The notes: generated by a model from the letters alone, not told the origin. A DNA stretch of 64,000 nt from Deltaproteobacteria bacterium (GCA_017992605.1 JAGOOG010000004.1:112715-176714), one strand, 5' to 3'; numbered from the stretch's first letter, positions 17,350 through 26,157 are shown. Numbers and translations are program-made.

Positions 17350-17451
17350 GGTCCATGCCTCCCGATATTTTTATCATCGAGCCGTTAAGTACACGGCAGC
17401 CCGTGCCGATACATTGCATAGCCAGAAAGAAGTCAACACTCTCTTCGTAAC

Positions 17452-17482
17452 TGCCAGGCCTCGATAGCTTGGCATTTTTTTT
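17452..17482 (+). terminator. rho-independent terminator
   Basis: TGCCAGGC (17452-17459) pairs with GCTTGGCA (17467-17474), 8 bp with one G-T wobble and a 7-nt loop, followed by eight T residues (17475-17482). It lies 103 nt after the nnr stop and is the clearest terminator in the window. The rest of the 17350-17703 gap holds no convincing gene; the stretch between nnr and this hairpin could be a 3'-UTR. Confidence 0.8.
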
Positions 17483-17703
17483 GTCCCGACTTTGTTCTCA
17501 GTCCCTCGGGTCGACGGCCCTGCTGATCCGCCTCTGCATACCGCCTTTGCCTGCCTCCTGTCGAGTGTTCGTGGCCCTGGATGGCGTGAAATTGTGACTG
17601 AGAGCAATTCGGGCTTGCCATTCCTTTCTATCTGTGCTTAAAGAAACGAAATTTTCGGGACAGACCTCATGGGTCCCGAATATTCCTGAGGGAAGGGGGA
17701 GGA

Positions 17704-17931
17704 ATGGGGGCAAGCCAGGATAATCCGCAGTCCGGGCCTGATCTAATAAGAAATGCTCTTCTCAGGCGGTTCTTCGTGGTACTCTCGCTCTTCCTGGTCC
17801 CTGGGTCCATCCCGGTCATCGCCTACTCGAAGGCAAGAAAAACCGGATTGACGAGGGCCATGACGCTTGGCATCACGGTCGCGATCCTCATCGTGACGTT
17901 CGTGGTGACCGGCCTCACCTGGGCGCACTGA
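17704..17931 (+). CDS. small two-helix membrane protein, unknown function
   Basis: 75-residue protein with two predicted transmembrane helices (FFVVLSLFLVPGSIPVIAY and GITVAILIVTFVVTGLTWA) joined by a basic KARKTGLTR loop; the polar N-terminal 20 residues are Gln/Asn/Ser-rich. GGGGGAGGA lies directly before the ATG, slightly close but strong, which is the main support that it is real. No family recognised. It stands alone between a terminator upstream and the Liv operon promoter downstream. Confidence 0.5.
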   Translation: MGASQDNPQSGPDLIRNALLRRFFVVLSLFLVPGSIPVIAYSKARKTGLTRAMTLGITVAILIVTFVVTGLTWAH

Positions 17932-18045
17932 CAACACGCCACGGTCCCGGGGGCACGGAGCCCCCACCTACCAGCACCCCCTCGTTTCCATAGAATTCCT
18001 TCAACACAGCAGGGATTTTACATGGCAATATTTATTTTGATTGCC

Positions 18046-18073
18046 TTGACATTCCATCATACCATCTTACTAT
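18046..18073 (+). promoter_or_regulatory. livM: promoter of the Liv transporter operon
   Basis: A perfect TTGACA at 18046-18051 is followed after 16 nt by TACTAT (18068-18073, 4 of 6 matches to TATAAT) in an AT-rich stretch unlike its surroundings. Transcription would start near 18080, leaving an unusually long leader of about 145 nt before livM. Just upstream, at 17950-17966, GGGGGC and GCCCCC form a short hairpin without a T run. Confidence 0.55.
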
Positions 18074-18226
18074 TGCTCATGTGAGCTGTTCTGGGGAGTT
18101 TTCATCATTGAACGACATCAGACCGACCATGGTCCCCCTGCCTCGCATCGCACATGGCTTTCGTTCTTTTCACTATTTCACGAACCACGAACATGGACAT
18201 TTTGCAGCTCCGGATGAGGTGATTGC

Positions 18227-19297
18227 ATGGACATGAAGCGCGATTACTACGAGGACATCGAGCTCTTCAGCAGCGGCACCATCCTGTTCTGGTCCGTGGC
18301 CTTCCTGATCCTCCTCTTCACCCTCCCTTTGTACTTACCGTCCTACAACATCTACCTCCTGAACATCATCCTGGTCCACGTGATCCTCGCGGTCGGCCTG
18401 AACATCCTCGTGGGTTACACCGGCCAGATATCGCTTGGCCACGCCGGTTTCTTCGCCATCGGGGCCTACGGCACCGCCCTGCTCATGATGCACCTCCACT
18501 TCCCTTTCCTGCCGGCACTTGTCGTTGCAGGGCTCATAGCGGCCTTCTTCGGATTCGTCATCGGCCTGCCGGCACTGCGTCTGGAGGGACCGTACCTCGC
18601 CATAGCCACCCTGGGATTCGGGCTGACCATCATGCACATCATCGGCAGGTGGGAGGTCTTCGGGGGCAGGATGGGGATCACCGCGCCTCCACTGGATCTC
18701 GGGCTGCCGGGTTCAGCGTACAGCTATGTCATCGAGGGAGACGTGAAGACCTACTACCTCATCCTCGTCATCACGGTGCTCATGGTGATCGGCGCACGCA
18801 ACCTCATGAAGACACGTGTGGGAAGGGCCTTCGTGGCCATACGCGATGACGACATCGCCGCCGAGGTCATGGGCGTCAACCTCACCATCTTCAAGACCCT
18901 GTCCTTTGCCGTAAGCGCGTTCTATGCGGGTGTGGCAGGCGGCCTGTACGCCTTCGTGGTCAGTTTCTTCGACCCCTTCACCTTCAACCTCATCCTCTCC
19001 ATCATCTTCCTGGTCATGGTGGTGGTGGGCGGTCTCGGGTCCATACTCGGGGCCGTCATGGGCGCCGCGCTCATCACCTACCTGCAGTTCGACCTCCTGA
19101 AAAACGTCGAGGAACTGCCCTATCTCGGCGAGTTCCTCGTGCTCATTTCTCGGAAGTGGCTTACGGTGATCGGACTGGCGAACTTCGGCAGCATCGCACT
19201 CGGGCTCATCATGCTCGGCATCGTCATATTCGAGCCGCTGGGCATGTTCGGGATCTGGATCAGGATCAAGAAATACTGGAAGACCTGGCCGTTCTAG
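18227..19297 (+). CDS. livM: branched-chain amino acid-type ABC transporter permease LivM
   Basis: 356-residue inner-membrane permease, one of the two channel subunits of a high-affinity uptake system for branched-chain amino acids or other carboxylates. About ten helices; LNILVGYTGQISLGHAGFFAIGAYG is the family signature, and GGLGSILGAVMGAALI the second conserved segment, near the ATPase-contact loop. ATG 18227 follows GAGGTGA. The hydrophilic N-terminal 15 residues and the C-terminal IRIKKYWK face the cytoplasm. It opens the operon livM-livH-NTF2-like-three binding proteins-livG-livF-acyl-CoA synthetase, all in one direction. Confidence 0.93.
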   Translation: MDMKRDYYEDIELFSSGTILFWSVAFLILLFTLPLYLPSYNIYLLNIILVHVILAVGLNILVGYTGQISLGHAGFFAIGAYGTALLMMHLHFPFLPALVVAGLIAAFFGFVIGLPALRLEGPYLAIATLGFGLTIMHIIGRWEVFGGRMGITAPPLDLGLPGSAYSYVIEGDVKTYYLILVITVLMVIGARNLMKTRVGRAFVAIRDDDIAAEVMGVNLTIFKTLSFAVSAFYAGVAGGLYAFVVSFFDPFTFNLILSIIFLVMVVVGGLGSILGAVMGAALITYLQFDLLKNVEELPYLGEFLVLISRKWLTVIGLANFGSIALGLIMLGIVIFEPLGMFGIWIRIKKYWKTWPF

Positions 19298-19318
19298 ACT
19301 GAAAGGGATGGAGCCGCT

Positions 19319-20191
19319 ATGATCGAGCAACTCTTAATCGAAGGCCTGGCCATCGGGGCATGCTATGGTCTCTTCGGGGTGGCCGTGGCCATCATCTACA
19401 AGACCTCCGAGGTGGTGAACTTCGCCCAGGGCGAGATGGGCATGATAGCGACCTTCGTGGCCTACCATGTCCTGACCATGTACCACGTGCCCTTCTGGCT
19501 CGCCTTCATCATCACCATGGTCTTCGCCCTGGCGCTCGGCATGCTCATCGAGATCTGCTTCCTGCGGCCCGCCAAGGACCCCAACGTGCTGGGCCTCATC
19601 ATCATCACGCTCGGCGCGGAGATGCTCCTCATGGGCCTGGCCGGCTGGAAGTGGGGAGCCGAGCAGAAGGACTTCCCCTTTCTGCTCTCGGTGCAGAAGA
19701 CCCACGAGATTCTGCCCGGCCTTGTCCTCAACGAATGGTCCATTGGCGTCTTCGCGCTCACGTCCGTGATCATGGTGCTCCTGTTCCTTTTCTTCAGGTA
19801 CTCGAGACTCGGGATAGCCATGCGGGCCACCCAGCAGAACGTGAACGCAGCCAAGATCATGGGAATCAAGGTGGAGCGGGTCTTCTCCATCACCTGGGCC
19901 ATGAGCTCCCTCATCGGCGCCATCGCGGCCATGTTCTTCGCAGCCCGGTCCGTGCTCGACCCCAATTTCATGATGGAACCCTTCATGAGGGCCTTCGCTG
20001 CAGCCGTGCTCGGCGGCCTCACCAGCATCCCGGGCGTGGTCATCGGGGGCATCCTCCTCGGGATCATCGAAAACTTCTTCGGCTATGCCTGGCCGGAGTG
20101 GAAGCCCATCGTCGCCTTTGTCGTGATCATATTCATCATTACGGTCAGACCCAGCGGACTGTTTGCCAAGCATTACGTCAAGAAGGTGTAG
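19319..20191 (+). CDS. livH: branched-chain amino acid-type ABC transporter permease LivH
   Basis: 290-residue second permease subunit, with eight or so helices. LFGVAVAIIYKTSEVVNFAQGEMGM carries the hallmark NFAQGE, and GGLTSIPGVVIGGILLGI is the conserved C-terminal stretch. AMRATQQN matches the EAA-like loop (AxRATaqN) that docks the ATPases. It starts 21 nt after livM with AAAGGGATGG upstream. Length is normal for LivH. It is expected to pair with LivM, with LivG/LivF below it and any of the three binding proteins. Confidence 0.93.
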   Translation: MIEQLLIEGLAIGACYGLFGVAVAIIYKTSEVVNFAQGEMGMIATFVAYHVLTMYHVPFWLAFIITMVFALALGMLIEICFLRPAKDPNVLGLIIITLGAEMLLMGLAGWKWGAEQKDFPFLLSVQKTHEILPGLVLNEWSIGVFALTSVIMVLLFLFFRYSRLGIAMRATQQNVNAAKIMGIKVERVFSITWAMSSLIGAIAAMFFAARSVLDPNFMMEPFMRAFAAAVLGGLTSIPGVVIGGILLGIIENFFGYAWPEWKPIVAFVVIIFIITVRPSGLFAKHYVKKV

Positions 20192-20209
20192 GAGAAGGAT
20201 GGAACTCCC

Positions 20210-20662
20210 ATGAAGAAGATCGTGCTGACCGCGGCCTGCGTCATGATCGCCGTGTTCATCGCCACCCTCGCCCTGTGGGACAAGCCGAGATACGCGATCG
20301 AGCTGGTCCTCGAACGCAACGATATCGAACAGGCTGCGCAGGAGTACTTCAAGGCCGAGATGGACCGGGACTTCGTGAAACTGTACACATTCCTGGCCCC
20401 TTCCTCCACGTACCGGCGGACACACACCTATGAGCAGTTCCTCGAGGACGTCTCAGGTTCCCCGGTCACCATAAAGACCTACCGCATCGTCGACATATAC
20501 CGGCTTCGGGGCAACCACGACGCCGCAACCTACCCTGCAGTCAGCCGTTTCGTCCAGGTTGAGGTGGACGTGGATGTCGGGTTCACCGACACGAACGCCA
20601 GGAGCACCTGCAACTACTGCTTCACGTTCATCAAGGAGGGAGACCGCTGGTACAAGGGATAG
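20210..20662 (+). CDS. membrane-anchored protein of unknown function, NTF2-like
   Basis: 150-residue protein with an N-terminal signal anchor (IVLTAACVMIAVFIATLAL) followed by a periplasmic domain. IEQAAQEYFKAEMDRDFVKLYTF and the closing FIKEGDRWYKG are the pattern of NTF2/SnoaL-like cone-shaped folds (first helix and last strand), though no specific family is recognised. It sits between the permease and the binding-protein genes, 18 nt after livH, with GGAG upstream. That place suggests an accessory subunit of the transporter, but this is inference. Confidence 0.6.
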   Translation: MKKIVLTAACVMIAVFIATLALWDKPRYAIELVLERNDIEQAAQEYFKAEMDRDFVKLYTFLAPSSTYRRTHTYEQFLEDVSGSPVTIKTYRIVDIYRLRGNHDAATYPAVSRFVQVEVDVDVGFTDTNARSTCNYCFTFIKEGDRWYKG

Positions 20663-20736
20663 GGGCCAGTGAGGAAACAGGGGCACCGGGAGATGGAAAC
20701 CCGAGCCAAGAAGATATGCAGAGAAAAGGAGGGTCT

Positions 20737-21924
20737 ATGAGAAGATTTCTATCCGGCATGTTCATCATTGGAAGCATTGTCCTGATGGCGGTTCCCGCGC
20801 TGGCGGCGCGGCCCGGATTCGATGCAAAGGAGATCCGCATCGCCCAGTGGGGTCCCCAGACCGGTCCGGCGGCGCCATGGGGTTCTGTTGCCCGGGGGAG
20901 TGATCTGATCTTCAAGATGGTCAACGACGCAGGCGGTATCCATGGCCGCAAGATCAAGTACTTCATCCGGGATGACCAGTACAACCCGGCCCAGACGAAG
21001 GCCGTGGTCAAGGAACTGGTGGAGCGCGAGGGCGTCTTCGCCTTCGTGGGCGGCGTGGGCGCGGCCTGCGGCATGGCGGTCAAGGACTACCTGGCCCAGA
21101 ACAAGATCATCTGGGTGGGACCGTCCACGGCGATCGAGGAGTACGTGTTCCCGGTGAACCCGTACCTCTTCGCCATCTATCCCCTCTATGACGACGAGGC
21201 GAGCATCCTCACCAAGTATGTCGTGGAGAAGATGAAGGCCAAGAAGATCGCGTTCTTCTACCAGAACGACGCCTACGGCAAGGCCGGCCTCGACGGGTGC
21301 AAGACGCGCATGGATGCCCTGAAGATGAAGCTCGTGGAGGAGATCTCGGTGGAGCCGGGTGAAAAGGACCTCTCCTCCCAGATGCTCAGACTCAAGAACT
21401 CCGGGGCCGAGGTGGTCATCATGTGGGTGAATCCCACGAGTGCCGTCATCGCGCTCAAGACCTGTGAGACCATCGGGTACAAACCCAAGTGGGTATCCTC
21501 CAACACGCTGTCCGATTTTCCGCTCATGCAGAAAATCAGCGGAGGCCTCTTTGAGGGCGTGATCACCGGCGGATTCGGCATACCCCCGAGCTCCGACGAC
21601 CCCAGAATCGTCAAGTACCGAGAGGCTGCCAAGAAGTATGCTCCCGAGGAGCGTTACGGCACATTCTACCTGGCCGGCGTCCTCTACGCCGAACCACTCA
21701 TCGAGGCACTCAAGAAGGTCGGTCCCAACCTGAGCACCGAGGCCTGCCTGAAGCAGCTCAACTCCATCAAGGATTTCCAGGGCATCGGCCCCAAGGTCAC
21801 GTGGACACCAGAGGTGCACCAGGGCAGCGACTCGATATTCATCCAGCAGTGCGGACCGAATGCCAGTTATGTCATCCTCCAGGACTGGATGGTCAACGAC
21901 CTGGCAAAATGGAAGAAGAAGTGA
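20737..21924 (+). CDS. livK: ABC transporter substrate-binding protein, Liv type, copy 1
   Basis: 395-residue periplasmic binding protein of the LivJ/LivK (Peripla_BP_6) family. The signal peptide MRRFLSGMFIIGSIVLMAVPALA is cut after ALA. The mature protein begins with KEIRIAQWGPQTGPAAPWG and has GGIHGRKIKYFIRDDQYNP and AYGKAG loops that line the ligand cleft between the two lobes. ATG 20737 is chosen over 20716 because AAAGGAGGG at 20725-20733 precedes it. It is very similar by eye to the next gene and a little less to the third, so the three are tandem duplicates. The ligand is unknown; the neighbouring acyl-CoA synthetase suggests an organic acid. Confidence 0.9.
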   Translation: MRRFLSGMFIIGSIVLMAVPALAARPGFDAKEIRIAQWGPQTGPAAPWGSVARGSDLIFKMVNDAGGIHGRKIKYFIRDDQYNPAQTKAVVKELVEREGVFAFVGGVGAACGMAVKDYLAQNKIIWVGPSTAIEEYVFPVNPYLFAIYPLYDDEASILTKYVVEKMKAKKIAFFYQNDAYGKAGLDGCKTRMDALKMKLVEEISVEPGEKDLSSQMLRLKNSGAEVVIMWVNPTSAVIALKTCETIGYKPKWVSSNTLSDFPLMQKISGGLFEGVITGGFGIPPSSDDPRIVKYREAAKKYAPEERYGTFYLAGVLYAEPLIEALKKVGPNLSTEACLKQLNSIKDFQGIGPKVTWTPEVHQGSDSIFIQQCGPNASYVILQDWMVNDLAKWKKK

Positions 21925-21931
21925 GGTGATC

Positions 21932-21957
21932 GCAGGGGCGGGAAGACCCGTCCCTGC
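21932..21957 (+). other. intercistronic hairpin after binding-protein gene 1
   Basis: GCAGGGGCGGG and CCCGTCCCTGC pair over 11 bp with one G-T wobble around AAGA, 7 nt after the stop codon. No T run. Probably an mRNA-stabilising or attenuating hairpin, as downstream of malE-type genes. Confidence 0.6.
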
Positions 21958-22013
21958 ATCGCACTGTCGAACCACATAACCGGGTCAGGTGTCCCGGGGA
22001 AAAAAAGGAGGCA

Positions 22014-23204
22014 ATGATGATCAAGAAGCTCATGGTTTTATCAGCGTGGTTTCTGGTCATGATGCTCCTGCCGGCGTCTGCGGATGCCGCACAACAGGGA
22101 TTCGACGACAAGGAGATCAGGATCGGTCAGTGGGGCCCCCAGACAGGACCTGCAGCGCCGTGGGGTTCGGTGGCGAGGGGGAGCGGTCTGCTGTTCAACG
22201 TGGTCAACGAGCAGGGCGGCATCCATGGCCGCAAGATCAAGTACTTCATCCGCGACGACCAGTACAACCCTGCCCAGACCAAGGCGGTGGTCAAGGAACT
22301 CGTGGAACGCGAAGGTGTCTTCGCCTTCGTGGGCGGCGTGGGGGGCGCCTGCGGCCTGGCCGTCATGGACTACCTCCAGGAGAAAAAGGTCATCTGGGTG
22401 GGGCCGTCAGCCGCCATCACCCAGTTCGTCTTCCCGGCAAAACCCTATGTCTTTGCAGTGTATCCCCTCTACGAGGACGAGGGGAGCATCCTGACCAAGT
22501 TCGTCGTGGAAAAGCTCAAGGCGAAGAAGATCGGGTTTTTCTACCAGAACGATGCCTATGGGAAGGACGGTCTCGAAGGAGGCAGGAAGCGTCTTGCCAC
22601 CTACAAGATGAAGTTCATCGAGGAGATTCCGGTGGAACCCGGGGAGAAGGACCTCTCCTCCCAGATGCTCAAGTTCAAGAACTCGGGTGCGGAGGTGGTC
22701 CTCATGTTCGTGAACCCCACGGTGGCCACCATAGCCCTGAAGACCTGCGCCACCATCGGGTACAAGCCCCAGTGGGTGTCCTCCAACACCCTGTCCGACT
22801 ATGGCCTCATGCATAAGATCACCGGAGGTCTCTGGGAAGGGGTGATCACCGGGGCCTTCGGCATGACGCCCACGGCGGACCACCCTCTCCTGAACATGTA
22901 CCGGGAGGCAGCCAAGAAGTACGCCCCCGAAGAGCGGTGGGGAACCTTCTTCCTCGCCGGCGTCGTCTTCGCAGATCCTCTGGTGGAGGCCCTCAAGCGC
23001 GTGGGACCGAACCTGAGCACCGAGGCATGCCTGAAGGCGCTCAATTCGATCAGGGACCATCAGACCATCGGACCCAAGGTCACGTGGACACCTCAGATCC
23101 ACCAGGGTACGGACTCGATCCAGGTCCAGAAGTGCGGCCCGAACGTCGAGTACATCCTGCTGCAGGACTGGACGTCCAACGACCTGGCCACGTGGAAGAA
23201 ATGA
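22014..23204 (+). CDS. livK: ABC transporter substrate-binding protein, Liv type, copy 2
   Basis: 396-residue periplasmic binding protein. Signal peptide with LVMMLLPASADA, cleaved after ADA. The mature part repeats copy 1 closely: KEIRIGQWGPQTGPAAPWG, GGIHGRKIKYFIRDDQYNPA and VEPGEKDLSSQML are shared almost unchanged. The ATG is doubled (22014 and 22017); AAGGAGG at 22005-22011 gives better spacing for 22017, so the protein may begin MIKK. Differences from copy 1 cluster around the cleft (GGACGLAV, VGPSAAITQF), which suggests a different ligand preference after duplication. Confidence 0.9.
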   Translation: MMIKKLMVLSAWFLVMMLLPASADAAQQGFDDKEIRIGQWGPQTGPAAPWGSVARGSGLLFNVVNEQGGIHGRKIKYFIRDDQYNPAQTKAVVKELVEREGVFAFVGGVGGACGLAVMDYLQEKKVIWVGPSAAITQFVFPAKPYVFAVYPLYEDEGSILTKFVVEKLKAKKIGFFYQNDAYGKDGLEGGRKRLATYKMKFIEEIPVEPGEKDLSSQMLKFKNSGAEVVLMFVNPTVATIALKTCATIGYKPQWVSSNTLSDYGLMHKITGGLWEGVITGAFGMTPTADHPLLNMYREAAKKYAPEERWGTFFLAGVVFADPLVEALKRVGPNLSTEACLKALNSIRDHQTIGPKVTWTPQIHQGTDSIQVQKCGPNVEYILLQDWTSNDLATWKK

Positions 23205-23209
23205 AAGGT

Positions 23210-23245
23210 CGGCGGGAGAAGCCTTTTCCAGGGCTTCTCCCGCCG
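23210..23245 (+). other. intercistronic hairpin after binding-protein gene 2
   Basis: CGGCGGGAGAAGCC (23210-23223) and GGCTTCTCCCGCCG (23232-23245) form a perfect 14-bp stem with an 8-nt loop, starting 5 nt after the stop codon. No T run follows; AAAAGGAG for the next gene comes right after it. Confidence 0.7.
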
Positions 23246-23265
23246 AATAAAAGGAGCTAGCTGTG

Positions 23266-24471
23266 ATGAGACTACGGCATCTTATCGCGATCGTGGGAAC
23301 TCTCTGCATCGTGGCCATGCCGTCAGCGTCCGGTGCAGCCATGCCGGGCTTCGACGACAAGGAGATCCGCGTCGGCCAGTTCGGACCCCAGACAGGGCCG
23401 GCCGCCCCATGGGGTGCGGTTGCCCGGGGAGGAGCCATCCTCGCTGACGTCGTAAATGCAGAGGGCGGCATTCATGGAAGGAAGATCAAGTACTTCATCC
23501 GCGACGACCAGTACAATCCGGCCGTGGCACAGCTGGTGGTCAAGGAGCTCGTGGAGAAACACGGTATCTTTGCCTTCACCGGCGGTGTCTCCGGGGCGGG
23601 CGGACAGGCGGTGAAGGAGTACCTGGCGAAGAACAAGGTCCTCTGGGTCGTTCCCGGCACGGCTGCACTCAATACCGTGGATGACCGGGACAAGAACGGC
23701 ATGCCGAGCCCTTACCGGTTCTGCTCTTATCCGCTATTCCAGGACGAGGCAAGCATCGTCACGAGGTATGCGGTGGAGAATCTCGGGTACAAGAAGATCG
23801 GCTTCGTCTACCAGAACGACGTGTTCGGCAAGGGTGGTCTGACAGGTTGCAGGCAGCGTCTGGCTACCTACAAGATGACACCCGTGGAAGAAACCCCGGT
23901 GGAGCCCACCGAAAAGGACCTGTCGTCCCAGATGCTCAGGATGAAGAACTCCGGGGCGGAATGCGTCCGCATGTGGGTGAGCCCCACCCTGGCGGTCATC
24001 ACGCTCAAGACCTGCCAGACCATCGGGTACAAACCACAGTGGATCGCCTTTGACGGCCTCTCCGACTACCCGATGATGCACAAGATAACCGGAGGGCTTT
24101 TCGAGGGTGTCATCACGGCGGCGTTCGTCCCTCCGCCGGATTCCACGGACCCCCTGGTGACAAAGTACCGGGAGGCGGCCAAGAAGTTTGCGCCAGAGGA
24201 ACGGTGGGGAACCTACCCGCTGGCCGGCATCCTCTTCTTCGAACCTCTGGTGGAGGCTCTCAAGCGGGTCGGTCCGAAGCTCAGCACCGAGGCCTGCATC
24301 AGGGAACTGAACGGATTCAAGAACTGGAAAGGCCTGGGCGCGCCCATCAACTGGTCTGAAAAGTGCCACCAGGGCACCGATTCGGTCCAGATACAGAAGT
24401 GCGGCCCCGGCGGCAGCTACACTCTGCTGCAGGACTGGACGTCCAACGACCTGGCCACGTGGAAGAAATGA
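23266..24471 (+). CDS. livK: ABC transporter substrate-binding protein, Liv type, copy 3
   Basis: 401-residue periplasmic binding protein, the most divergent of the three. Signal peptide ends near ASGAA. KEIRVGQFGPQTGPAAPWG and GGIHGRKIKYFIRDDQYNP are kept, but FTGGVSGAGG replaces FVGGVG(A/G)ACG, and an insertion (VPGTAALNTVDDRDKNGMPSP) enlarges the cleft mouth, so it probably binds another ligand. Start ATG 23266 or the preceding GTG 23263; AAGGAG at 23251-23256 serves either. All three copies end with a similar QDW(T/M)(S/V)NDLA(T/K)WKK tail, which supports recent duplication. Confidence 0.9.
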   Translation: MRLRHLIAIVGTLCIVAMPSASGAAMPGFDDKEIRVGQFGPQTGPAAPWGAVARGGAILADVVNAEGGIHGRKIKYFIRDDQYNPAVAQLVVKELVEKHGIFAFTGGVSGAGGQAVKEYLAKNKVLWVVPGTAALNTVDDRDKNGMPSPYRFCSYPLFQDEASIVTRYAVENLGYKKIGFVYQNDVFGKGGLTGCRQRLATYKMTPVEETPVEPTEKDLSSQMLRMKNSGAECVRMWVSPTLAVITLKTCQTIGYKPQWIAFDGLSDYPMMHKITGGLFEGVITAAFVPPPDSTDPLVTKYREAAKKFAPEERWGTYPLAGILFFEPLVEALKRVGPKLSTEACIRELNGFKNWKGLGAPINWSEKCHQGTDSVQIQKCGPGGSYTLLQDWTSNDLATWKK

Positions 24472-24479
24472 CGTGAAAA

Positions 24480-24505
24480 CCGGTGCGGGGCCTGCCCCGC
24501 ACCGG
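24480..24505 (+). other. intercistronic hairpin after binding-protein gene 3
   Basis: CCGGTGCGGGGC (24480-24491) and GCCCCGCACCGG (24494-24505) form a perfect 12-bp palindrome with a 2-nt spacer, 8 nt after the stop codon and upstream of livG. No T run; it would reduce or stabilise read-through between binding proteins and ATPases. Confidence 0.7.
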
Positions 24506-24581
24506 CGGGTACCGTACAGGAAAGACTCGGCCCGGGGCCGCCTTGGACCGGCCCCGAGATGACGGGAAGGGGTGCTCGCGC

Positions 24582-25355
24582 ATGACGCACTTCAAGATCG
24601 AGAACCTGGGTATCAGCTTCGGAGGGATCAAGGCCGTGTCGTCGGCGAGCTTCGAGGTGGAGAAGAACTCCATCTTCTCCATCATAGGGCCCAACGGCAG
24701 CGGCAAGACCACCATCTTCAACATGATCAGCGGCATCTACAAACCCGACTCGGGCAGGGTCATCCTGGACGACGAGGACCTGGTGGGATACCGCCCCGAC
24801 AAGATAGCCCGCAGGGGCATCGCCCGGACCTTCCAGAACATCCAGCTCTTCGGCAACGCCTCGGTCATGGACAACCTCATGCTCGGCAGGCACATCCACA
24901 TGAAGACCGGGATCCTCCGGGGCGCCTTCATGTGGGGCAAGTGGTCGTCAACCGCCAGGGAAGAGGTGAAGAACCGGGAGATCGTGGAACGCATCGTCGA
25001 CTTCCTCGAGCTCCAGTCCGTACGCGACCAGTTCGTGAGCAGCCTGCCCTACGGCAAGCGCAAGCTCGTGGAGCTGGGCCGCGCCCTGGCCCTGGAGCCC
25101 AAGGTGCTTCTCCTGGACGAACCGTCGGCCGGCATGAACACCGAGGAGAAGGACGACCTCCGCATATGGATCAAGGACATCCAGGAGGACTACCAGGTGA
25201 CCATCCTGCTCATCGAGCACGACATGAACATGGTCATGGGTATCTCCGACAAGATACTGGCCATCAACCAGGGCGTGGAGATCACCGTGGGGGTCCCGTC
25301 GGACGTCCAGAAGCACCCGGATGTCATCGCAGCCTATCTGGGCGAGGAGGAATGA
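24582..25355 (+). CDS. livG: Liv-type ABC transporter ATP-binding protein LivG
   Basis: 257-residue cytoplasmic ATPase that powers the permeases. Walker A GPNGSGKTT near residue 38, the LivG-specific ARTFQNIQLF Q-loop region, a signature loop reading SSLPYGKRKLVELGRAL (the usual LSGGQ is replaced by LPYGK, as in LivG proteins) and Walker B KVLLLDEPSAGMN. IEHDMNMVM is the H-loop. ATG 24582 is used as the first ATG that gives the standard MTxFKIENLG start. It overlaps livF by ATGA. Confidence 0.94.
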   Translation: MTHFKIENLGISFGGIKAVSSASFEVEKNSIFSIIGPNGSGKTTIFNMISGIYKPDSGRVILDDEDLVGYRPDKIARRGIARTFQNIQLFGNASVMDNLMLGRHIHMKTGILRGAFMWGKWSSTAREEVKNREIVERIVDFLELQSVRDQFVSSLPYGKRKLVELGRALALEPKVLLLDEPSAGMNTEEKDDLRIWIKDIQEDYQVTILLIEHDMNMVMGISDKILAINQGVEITVGVPSDVQKHPDVIAAYLGEEE

Positions 25356-26125
25356 TGCTGGCGGTCAAGAACATCGAGACGTGGTACGACCTGATCAGGG
25401 CCCTGCACGGCATATCCTTCGAGATCAAGCAGGGCGACATCGTGGCACTGCTGGGCAGCAACGGCGCCGGCAAGAGCACGACGCTCAAGACCATCATGCG
25501 CCTGCTGGACGACGACCAGCCCGAGAAGGGCACCATCGAGTTCATGGGAAAGCGCATCGACCGCATGGACACCGAGGAGATCGTGCGCCTCGGCATCAGC
25601 TACGTACCCGAGGGCCGCGAGGTGTTCCCCGAGCTCACGGTCATGGAGAACATCCTCATGGGCTCCTATACCCGCGGTGACCGCAGGGGTGTCCAGGAGG
25701 ACATCGAGACGGTGCTCAACCAGTTCCCCATCCTGAGGGAGCGCAGGAACCAGCAGGCGGGATACCTCAGCGGCGGCGAGCAGCAGATGCTGGCCATCGG
25801 CAGGGCGCTCATGACCCGCCCCAAGCTCCTCATGCTGGACGAACCGTCTCTGGGTCTCTCCCCCCTGCTCACCAAGGAGATCTTCACCATCATACGGAAC
25901 ATCAATGCCCAGGGCGTCACCATCCTGCTCGTGGAGCAGAACGTGAACATGGCCCTGAAGTATTCCACCTATGCCTTTCTCATGGAGAACGGCCGGATCG
26001 TCCGCGCCGACAAGCCCGAGGTGCTCAGGGAGGACGAGGACGTCAAGGAGTTCTACCTGGGCATCGCCACTGAGCAGTCGGTGAAGGGCTACAAGCGCTA
26101 TCGGAGAAAGGTGAGGTTCAGGTAG
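25352..26125 (+). CDS. livF: Liv-type ABC transporter ATP-binding protein LivF
   Basis: 257-residue second ATPase of the transporter. Walker A GSNGAGKST near residue 38, SYVPEGREVFPELTVMEN Q-loop segment, signature YLSGGEQQMLAIGRALM and Walker B LLMLDEPSLGLSP; LVEQNVNMAL is the H-loop region. The start ATG 25352 overlaps the livG stop (ATGA), which shows translational coupling and equal synthesis. A basic C-terminal tail (SVKGYKRYRRKVRFR) extends about 15 residues beyond the usual LivF end. Confidence 0.94.
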   Translation: MMLAVKNIETWYDLIRALHGISFEIKQGDIVALLGSNGAGKSTTLKTIMRLLDDDQPEKGTIEFMGKRIDRMDTEEIVRLGISYVPEGREVFPELTVMENILMGSYTRGDRRGVQEDIETVLNQFPILRERRNQQAGYLSGGEQQMLAIGRALMTRPKLLMLDEPSLGLSPLLTKEIFTIIRNINAQGVTILLVEQNVNMALKYSTYAFLMENGRIVRADKPEVLREDEDVKEFYLGIATEQSVKGYKRYRRKVRFR

Positions 26126-26157
26126 GCCCCAAGACAGCGAGAGAAAAGGAGCTTCGC

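Noticed and set aside
19334..20425. A 363-codon minus-strand frame opposite livH
   Set aside because: It is rich in His, Gly and Asp from reversed permease codons and shows no hydrophobic pattern or known motif.
24572..25351. The livF frame continuing upstream through livG
   Set aside because: Only the part from ATG 25352 has Walker motifs; the upstream part is the +1 shadow of livG. It is not an ATPase fusion.
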